The notes under the pieces: model-generated
What the model was told of the DNA's origin: nothing
Database searches by the model: none
What the model saw: only the letters and a program-made list of their open reading frames with translations
Made by a program: the position numbers and the translations under genes
DNA from: JBOHPP01 sp050731755
Lineage (GTDB): Bacteria > Methylomirabilota > Methylomirabilia > Rokubacteriales > CSP1-6
NCBI GenBank assembly: GCA_050731755.1
Contig: JBOHPP010000139.1
Location: forward strand, 1 to 9,893
DNA length: 9,893 bases
Reading direction: 5' to 3'
Part shown: piece by piece, positions 6,019 through 9,893 of the stretch
How the letters are laid out: each line of letters starts with the position of its first letter
How positions within the stretch are numbered: position 1 is the first letter of the stretch

Positions 6019-6897
6019 TTGGACATCGCGCGCACTCTGACCACGCCCGACGGTGCGCGGCTGGCCTACCGCCTGTGGCGGCCCGGGCGGCCACGCCGGC
6101 TGATCGTGCTGGTGCACGGGTTGGCCAGCAACCACACGCGCTGGAACGAATTCGTGGCCGCCACCCGGCTGCGCGAGTCCTGGGATCTCCTGCGTCCCGA
6201 CCTGCGCGGTTTCGAAGGCTCGCTCCATCGGGGGCGGGTCGGGCTGCACGAATGGTGCCGTGACCTGACGGCGATCCTCGGGGCCGAGGGGGCGCCGCGC
6301 GCGGTGGTCGTCGGCCACTGTCTCGGCGCGAACGTGGCGCTCCACTTCGCGGCCCGCTCTCCGGCAGTCACTCAGGGGCTGGTTCTCATCGAGCCGATGT
6401 TTCGCCAGGCGCTCACGGGGAAGCTGCGCCTGGCCACGCGCCTGCGGGCGCCGGCGGCCGTCCTGGCTCGGCTGGTTCGTAGTCTCAATGCGCTCGGCCT
6501 GTACCGCCGACAGCTCCCGAGTCTCGACCTCGAGCAACTCGACCGCGAGGCGCGTGCGGCGATGACTGCGGCCGGGCCGACCGCATTCCCGGAAGAGCGC
6601 TACGGCTCGCCCCTCGAAGATCTCAAGTACGCGCCGACCGCCGTGTACCTGGCCGGCCTCCTCGCGGTGACGGCGCCGTTGCCCGATCTCCACGCCATCC
6701 GCGTGCCGGTACTGGCGCTTCTCTCCAGCGGGGGTCAGTATGGCGATCCCGGGGTGACCGCACGAATGCTCGAGCGGCTGCCGCGGTGCGAGGTGAGGAT
6801 GCTGCAGGCGCGCCACTGGATCCCCACCGAGTCCCCGACCGAGATGCGCCGGGCTATCGAGCACTGGTGCGAGACTACCGGCGATCGGGGCTCTTAA
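6019..6897 (+). CDS. Alpha/beta hydrolase with Cys in the nucleophile elbow
   Basis: A 292-residue alpha/beta-hydrolase-fold protein starting at TTG 6019; no ATG or GTG suits better. The oxyanion-hole motif LVHGLASNHTRW is at 31-42 and DLRGF at 61-65. The nucleophile elbow is VVGHCLGANVAL, so G-x-S-x-G is replaced by Gly99-His-Cys101-Leu-Gly103. A cap region of about 100 residues follows (130-225), then a strand PVLALLSSG with the likely acid Asp243, and the catalytic-type His266 in ARHWIP. The triad would be Cys-Asp-His, as in dienelactone hydrolase and class III PHA synthases, but overall the protein resembles the lipase/epoxide-hydrolase-like branch. Candidate substrates are esters or thioesters. 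No clear Shine-Dalgarno sequence is present apart from a G-rich stretch. The gene ends just before a nested palindrome and converges with the gene at 7040. Confidence 0.88.
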   Translation: MDIARTLTTPDGARLAYRLWRPGRPRRLIVLVHGLASNHTRWNEFVAATRLRESWDLLRPDLRGFEGSLHRGRVGLHEWCRDLTAILGAEGAPRAVVVGHCLGANVALHFAARSPAVTQGLVLIEPMFRQALTGKLRLATRLRAPAAVLARLVRSLNALGLYRRQLPSLDLEQLDREARAAMTAAGPTAFPEERYGSPLEDLKYAPTAVYLAGLLAVTAPLPDLHAIRVPVLALLSSGGQYGDPGVTARMLERLPRCEVRMLQARHWIPTESPTEMRRAIEHWCETTGDRGS

Positions 6898-6927
6898 CGC
6901 CCCTCGACAGGAACGTGGCGGAATCAA

Positions 6928-7034
6928 CCCCTTCCGGGCGCGGGCTTTGCCCGCGCAATCCAGTTTTGGGGGGAGGCAGCGAAGCGGGCCGGTGAGGCCC
7001 GCGAAGCGTCGGAAGGGGGGCGAAGCCCCCTCCG
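6928..7034. repeat. Nested palindromic element between convergent genes
   Basis: An outer 9-base inverted repeat, CCCCTTCCG (6928-6936) and CGGAAGGGG (7010-7018), encloses two perfect hairpins. The first is GCGCGGGC-TTT-GCCCGCGC (6938-6956) and the second is GCGGGCC-GGTGA-GGCCCGC (6984-7002). A third hairpin GGGGGC-GAA-GCCCCC (7016-7030) overlaps the right outer arm and would compete with the outer stem. The recurring GCGAAGC/GCTTTGC motif suggests a family of dispersed palindromes of the REP/MITE type. It lies between the hydrolase stop (6897) and the stop of the minus-strand gene (7040), where it can also act as a two-way transcription terminator. Confidence 0.7.
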
Positions 7035-7039
7035 AGCAA

Positions 7040-7999
7040 CTAGCCGCGCCGGCCGCTGCGGCCGGATCGTTCCATGCGCTCCCGCGCATCCGCGCGCTCG
7101 GGACGCTCGCGACGGTCCAGGCGCTCCAGCCGCTCGACTCGTTCGGCTCGGTCGAGCCGATCGGGCCGCTCGACGCGCTCCGGCCGTTCGGCACGTTCCG
7201 GCCGGTCGGCGCGCCCTTCCCGCTCACCACGCTCCGAGCGCTCGCTCCGGTCCGGCCGCTCGATGCGGCCTGGGGGTTCGCTCCGCTCGGGCCGTTCTCC
7301 CGCGGTCGAGCGGTCGGCACGATCCGGCACCGGCCGTTCGTCGCGCGGCTCTTTGCGCTCCCGTTCCGGCCTTCGGATTCGCTCGGGTCGGCGCACCACG
7401 CTCGACTCGACGCCAACGGCCAAGCGGATCGGCGCCGCCTCGTTCAGCCGAACCTGCCGGTGGTCAGGCATCCGGTCCAGAGGCCGGACCGTCCTCGCTG
7501 AGAGGTCGGACGCGCGAGTTGCCGGGGCGCGCCTGACCAGGTCTGCTCGACGCTGCGAAGTGGTCGGCCGCAAGTCCACCGACTGGCTGGTCGGCACCCC
7601 GGCGAGGGCTGGCGAGGGGTCTCGCGTCACGACAGTCGCGACCTCCGGCGCAGGCTTCGGCGCCGGTCGCGCTACCGTGACCGCCGATCTGGCTCGTGCA
7701 GGGTCCCTGGGCGGCGAGGCCAGAACGGCTCTGAACGGCTTGCCGAGAGGCGGCCAGGACGCCGCCGTAGCGGTCAGCGCGAGCACCGCCAGGAGCGCAC
7801 CCAGGCCGAAGACCAGGCGCGCCGCCAGGTGTCCCCGGGGAATCTGGATGCTCGGCGGCTGCTCGTTTGGAAGGTCCTCTCCGTCCCCGATGTCGTCACG
7901 CTCGGCAAGATAGTTCTTGCGCACGCAGTAGACGCTATAGAGGAAGAGGCCGAAGGTAATGACCGATGAGACGAGCGAAACGGCGGTGCGACCGTCCAC
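7040..7999 (-). CDS. Two-TM membrane protein with long Arg/Glu/Asp/Pro polyampholyte tail, unknown
   Basis: From GTG 7999 the protein has 319 residues. Two hydrophobic helices lie at about 5-25 (VSLVSSVITFGLFLYSVYCV) and 58-80 (ending ALLAVLALTATAA). The loop between them is acidic with a Lys/Arg pair after the first helix. A Pro/Ala-rich linker follows (90-200), then a tail of about 120 residues made of ERPER, ERxDR and RPERxER-like units. By the positive-inside rule both ends would lie outside the cytoplasm, with the tail in the periplasm; this is inference. The reading frame stays open to a TTG at 8191, just after the preceding gene's stop, but the extra 64 residues look non-coding and neither start has a good Shine-Dalgarno sequence. 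The opposite strand is also open over the tail because of its repeat structure; the TM segments and the terminator-like element after the stop favour this strand. No family is recognised. Confidence 0.65.
   Translation of the reverse strand: MDGRTAVSLVSSVITFGLFLYSVYCVRKNYLAERDDIGDGEDLPNEQPPSIQIPRGHLAARLVFGLGALLAVLALTATAASWPPLGKPFRAVLASPPRDPARARSAVTVARPAPKPAPEVATVVTRDPSPALAGVPTSQSVDLRPTTSQRRADLVRRAPATRASDLSARTVRPLDRMPDHRQVRLNEAAPIRLAVGVESSVVRRPERIRRPERERKEPRDERPVPDRADRSTAGERPERSEPPGRIERPDRSERSERGEREGRADRPERAERPERVERPDRLDRAERVERLERLDRRERPERADARERMERSGRSGRRG
7043..7402 (-). repeat. Imperfect short tandem repeats encoding the charged tail
   Basis: The DNA consists of degenerate repeats of CGCTC/CGGCC/GTTCG-type blocks, roughly 9-15 bases per unit. 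On the minus strand they encode repeats of Arg, Glu, Asp and Pro (GERPERSEP, ERPDRSERSER, ERPERVERPDR, ERLERLDRRERPER). Units differ in length, consistent with expansion by slippage or unequal recombination. The same block leaves several other frames open, which is a by-product of its codon pattern. Confidence 0.7.
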
Positions 8000-8211
8000 G
8001 AGCGGGCAACTCTCGCAACTTTCGTACCAGCGACTACGCGAGCCACACGCACGGATTTTGGTGGGAACGCGCGCCGCCCCAGCAGGTGTGACCCTCGATT
8101 GCCAACGCGGTAGGCTCCCGCTGCCAGAGGACGAGGAAAACGATGCACATACGGCGATCACCTGCGCCGATCCAGCCGACGACCCGCGCAAACGCTGAGC
8201 GAGCGGGCGTG

Positions 8212-8955
8212 TCAGGGCTCTACGAGGTCGACCAGCAGCGCGGCGTGATCGCTCAGTCTATCGCGCCGGCCGCCGCGGGGAGCACCGCCCCAGACGTAGG
8301 CGACGGCCTTCATGCGCGCGAGCAGGGCCGCGTTGACGAATGCCTGGTCGATCCGGAAGCCGTTTCGACCGTTCGGTGAGTACCAGGTGTAGGCGCGCAC
8401 GTCAGCGCGCAGATGCCGGAACCCGTCCGACCAGCCGCAACCGGCGAGGGCGTCGATCCAGCCTTCCTCGCGCGCGTTGAACGCGCGCACCTGCTCGTCG
8501 ATCCCGCGCCGTCCGGAGTTCGTGTCACCGACCAGAAGCGCGGGCCCCAGGCGCCAGCGTCGAGCGCAGGTCAGCACCGCGTCCAGGAAGGGATACTTGC
8601 GTCTACTGACGCGGTTCGGTGCGTGCATCGCGCCCAGGACCAGCGGTGGGCACGCATCGATCGTCACCGCCACCCAGCGGCATGGCTCGCGGGGTTCCCC
8701 CCGCAAACGGATGCGGCGCAGCGGCCAGCGCGCGGCGACCAGGAGCGCGTTGGTTCCCGGAAGGCGGCGATCGGCCGTCGTGAGCTGATGGTTGAGTCCG
8801 CCCGCGGCGAGCGCGGCGGCCAGGGCGCAGCTCGGCGCCGTGGCCCGGAACTCCGAGAGCGCGACCACATCGGGCGCCCAGCGTTGGAGCTGGCGCGCGA
8901 TGGCCTCGGCGCGCCGCCCGCCACCCGCCCGGATGTTCCAGGCCACGATCCGCAT
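8212..8955 (-). CDS. Endonuclease/exonuclease/phosphatase (EEP) family hydrolase, exodeoxyribonuclease III-like
   Basis: A 247-residue EEP-fold protein. The signature series is complete: MRIVAWNIRAGG with Asn7, LSEF with metal ligand Glu35, MHAPN with His111, LLVGDTNSG with Asp144 and Asn146, WSDGF, RIDQAF with Asp203, and LSDHAALL with catalytic Asp236-His237. The Mg-dependent family cleaves phosphodiesters in DNA, RNA, phosphoinositides or nucleotides. The compact size and RID/SDH pattern favour a nuclease of the ExoIII/AP-endonuclease type, but the substrate is not certain. The start at 8955 is chosen because homology begins exactly there; the frame remains open upstream without similarity. 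No strong Shine-Dalgarno sequence is present, and a candidate -10 box lies 13 bases upstream. The gene is divergent from the Bpa homologue and shares its promoter region. The next minus-strand gene begins 21 to 213 bases downstream depending on its start. Confidence 0.9.
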   Translation of the reverse strand: MRIVAWNIRAGGGRRAEAIARQLQRWAPDVVALSEFRATAPSCALAAALAAGGLNHQLTTADRRLPGTNALLVAARWPLRRIRLRGEPREPCRWVAVTIDACPPLVLGAMHAPNRVSRRKYPFLDAVLTCARRWRLGPALLVGDTNSGRRGIDEQVRAFNAREEGWIDALAGCGWSDGFRHLRADVRAYTWYSPNGRNGFRIDQAFVNAALLARMKAVAYVWGGAPRGGRRDRLSDHAALLVDLVEP

Positions 8956-8968
8956 CGCGGTGCCGCCT

Positions 8969-8996
8969 ATCTTATCGCCTGGCCGCGAACTGACAA
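8969..8996 (-). promoter_or_regulatory. Candidate promoter for the EEP hydrolase gene
   Basis: On the minus strand TTGTCA (8996-8991, five of six positions) and TAAGAT (8974-8969, four of six) are 16 bases apart. Transcription would begin near 8962, about seven bases before the ATG at 8955, leaving no room for a normal ribosome-binding site. Its -35 box overlaps, on the other strand, the -35 box of the candidate bpa promoter. Confidence 0.5.
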
Positions 8997-9018
8997 CCGG
9001 TGTGATTCGGCGTAGGAT
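8990..9018 (+). promoter_or_regulatory. Candidate promoter for the Bpa homologue, near-leaderless
   Basis: CTGACA (8990-8995, five of six positions) and TAGGAT (9013-9018, four of six) are separated by an ideal 17 bases. The predicted transcription start, about 9025-9026, is three or four bases before the ATG at 9029. This also argues against the in-frame ATG at 9017, which lies inside the -10 box. The alternative reading is that the AGGA at 9014-9017 is a Shine-Dalgarno sequence 11 bases from the ATG. Confidence 0.5.
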
Positions 9019-9028
9019 GAGCCGGACG

Positions 9029-9493
9029 ATGAGCAACCCCGATCCCGAAATCGTGATGGTCCCTCCCGGCCGCCACCGCGAGGGCGGCGAGATGGTCCAG
9101 CAACCGGCGAAGCTGCTTCGGATCGCCTCGATGATTCGAGAGCTGTTGGAGGAGGTCCGCCAGTCCTCGCCGGACGAGCCGGGGCGCAAGCGCCTGCGCC
9201 AGATTTACGAGCTGGCTCTGGCCGAGCTGAAGGAAGGCCTCTCTCCCGATCTGCAGCACGAGCTGACCACGCTGACGATTCCGCTGGAAGGGACGCCGAG
9301 CGAATCGGAGATTCGGCTGGCCAAGGCCCAGCTGGTCGGGTGGTTGGAAGGGCTGTTCCACGGGATTCAGGCCGCCCTCTGGGCTCAGCACATGCAGGCG
9401 CGGGCCCAGCTCGAGGAGATGCGTCGTCGAGGGCTGCCACCGGGGCACCCGGAGCGCGGCCCGGAGTCGTCCAACCCCGGCCAGTATCTCTAG
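9029..9493 (+). CDS. bpa: Bacterial proteasome activator (Bpa/PafE family)
   Basis: A 154-residue homologue of mycobacterial Bpa/PafE, the ATP-independent ring that opens the 20S proteasome gate and feeds it unfolded proteins. Similarity is recognisable along the whole chain: VQQPAKLLRIASMIRELLEEV (residues 23-43, the first helix of the bundle), DEPGRKRLRQIYELALAEL, LSPDLQHELTTLTIP, SEIRLAKAQLVGWLEGLFHG (94-112, the most conserved block), AARAQ-like ARAQLEEMR (124-132) and GLPPG. The chain ends in GQYL (151-154), the same C-terminal motif that docks between proteasome alpha subunits. The disordered tail and four-helix core have the usual length. A 20S core and probably Pup-pathway genes must lie elsewhere, since none is here. 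It is divergent from a nuclease-like gene. The start at 9029 is chosen over 9017 because of the promoter position. Confidence 0.93.
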   Translation: MSNPDPEIVMVPPGRHREGGEMVQQPAKLLRIASMIRELLEEVRQSSPDEPGRKRLRQIYELALAELKEGLSPDLQHELTTLTIPLEGTPSESEIRLAKAQLVGWLEGLFHGIQAALWAQHMQARAQLEEMRRRGLPPGHPERGPESSNPGQYL

Positions 9494-9711
9494 CCGTCGA
9501 GATCGAGCCCGAGCGCGAAGCGCCGCCGGCCACCTCCATGGCTTTCTCCACCGTGCGAATCGCCGCCCGGCCAACCAGCGTCCGGGCCATCAACCCTTCG
9601 TTCGTCGCCGCCGGTCCTGGCGCAGCGTGGGCGGCGGCCTCGATCATGCCGCGCAGGGCCCAGACGGGCACCGGCCAACTCGGTGTCCATCTCCCCCACC
9701 AGTTTCCTGCG
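9490..9711 (-). pseudogene. Frameshifted C-terminal remnant of an acyl-CoA dehydrogenase
   Basis: Read leftward, one frame gives RKLVGEMDTELAGAR (about 9711-9667). After one extra base (or two missing) near 9661-9665 a second frame continues WALRGMIEAAAHAAPG and, after further codons, LMARTLVGRAAIRTVEKAMEV and AGGAS. This is the closing helical domain of acyl-CoA dehydrogenases, where the conserved R-x-x-E-x-A-M-x-V-x-G-G segment lies near the FAD/subunit interface. A second shift near 9520-9527 would restore F-ALGLD before a stop at 9490. The catalytic N-terminal and middle domains and the final C-terminal strand are missing, so the piece is a relic. Its end abuts the stop codon of bpa (9491-9493). 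No promoter or start is attached. Homology is judged by eye from family knowledge. Confidence 0.68.
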
Positions 9712-9770
9712 GGGGGCATGGTTACGCCCGGCCGCCGGATCATCAAGCACAAAATGACGAGCAGCGCGTC

Positions 9771-9808
9771 TTGACGGCGTCACGCCCCCCGGCGCAATAT
9801 TGGCGCCG
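9771..9808 (+). promoter_or_regulatory. Candidate promoter with operator-like dyad upstream of the last gene
   Basis: Between the pseudogene and the gene at 9875, TTGACG (9771-9776, five of six) precedes AATATT (9796-9801, four of six) by 19 bases, a long spacing. The -10 candidate sits within CAATATTG, a perfect 8-base palindrome (9795-9802), itself inside the inverted repeat CGGCGC-aatattg-GCGCCG (arms 9790-9795 and 9803-9808). A repressor dyad over a -10 box is one reading; a simple hairpin in a leader is another. Nothing else is recognisable in 9712-9874. Confidence 0.3.
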
Positions 9809-9874
9809 CCGGGCGGCTGCGACCACACCGGCATCGTTCCCGCGTGCCCACGTCTCACCCGAGGAGGACTGGAG

Positions 9875-9893
9875 ATGAGGAAAACGGCGATCC
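9875..9893 (+). CDS. Start of an unknown gene (truncated by the window end)
   Basis: Six codons (MRKTAI) follow an ATG at 9875. A strong GAGGAGG at 9861-9867, seven bases upstream, makes this start convincing. The Arg-Lys after Met is common at the head of a signal peptide, but six residues are too few to identify the product or confirm export. Confidence 0.65.

Noticed and set aside
7043..7402. CRISPR-like array
   Set aside because: The repeats are short, imperfect, contiguous and in coding frame, with no unique spacers of constant length.
5941..7416. Minus-strand open frame of 491 codons across the hydrolase and the palindrome
   Set aside because: It crosses the hairpin element and is antisense to a clear alpha/beta hydrolase; composition is Arg/Gly-rich shadow.
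7074..7913. Plus-strand Ser/Arg-rich frame resembling an SR protein
   Set aside because: The SRSxRSxRS pattern is the complement reading of the repeats encoding the Arg/Glu tail, and over the TM-coding part it gives no sensible protein. It cannot be fully excluded without expression data.
8000..8211. Possible tRNA or small RNA in the gap between the EEP gene and the two-TM gene
   Set aside because: No acceptor, anticodon or T-arm pattern was found on either strand, and no convincing hairpin series. The gap may contain the N-terminus of the two-TM protein from TTG 8191.
8956..9189. N-terminal extension of the EEP hydrolase (78 codons)
   Set aside because: EEP similarity begins exactly at MRIVAWN. 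The extension is antisense to the conserved start of bpa.

Overview
The window is very GC-rich bacterial DNA with G or C at most third codon positions, which is why long spurious antisense reading frames occur. It is an ordinary chromosomal stretch, with no rRNA, tRNA, phage or transposase genes and no CRISPR array. A twin-arginine solute-binding protein, a proteasome activator of the Bpa/PafE family, a degraded acyl-CoA dehydrogenase remnant and many lipoproteins together suggest a soil or groundwater lineage such as Rokubacteria/Methylomirabilota. That placement is inference; an actinobacterium or another proteasome-bearing phylum is not excluded.

Layout. Positions 1-1896 (minus strand) hold a solute-binding protein of a peptide-type ABC transporter and the start of a second twin-arginine protein. 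Both lie behind a near-consensus sigma70 promoter at 1960-1988. Positions 2100-4671 (plus strand) hold an operon of three lipoproteins joined by 4-base stop/start overlaps; the middle one is a BepA-like M48 metalloprotease with TPRs. Positions 4747-6897 (plus strand) hold a double zinc-ribbon protein, a short-chain dehydrogenase and an alpha/beta hydrolase with a Cys nucleophile. A nested palindromic element lies at 6928-7034. Positions 7040-8955 (minus strand) hold a two-TM protein with a long Arg/Glu/Asp/Pro tail and an endonuclease/exonuclease/phosphatase-family hydrolase. Positions 9029-9493 (plus strand) hold the Bpa homologue, divergent from the hydrolase. A frameshifted acyl-CoA dehydrogenase fragment follows on the minus strand (about 9490-9711), and the first codons of another plus-strand gene begin at 9875.

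Functional picture. The three-lipoprotein operon is probably an outer-membrane protein quality-control or envelope-maintenance unit. Bpa implies a 20S proteasome encoded elsewhere in the genome. Translation starts are the most unusual aspect of the window. One gene has its Shine-Dalgarno sequence in front of an ATA codon, one appears to start at CTG through a CTGA overlap, and three genes without a usable leader have a -10-like box only 10-13 bases before the start codon, suggesting leaderless or near-leaderless mRNAs. No clearly new multi-gene system is visible. The strongest leads are these start sites, the shared divergent promoter in front of bpa, and the nested palindrome.
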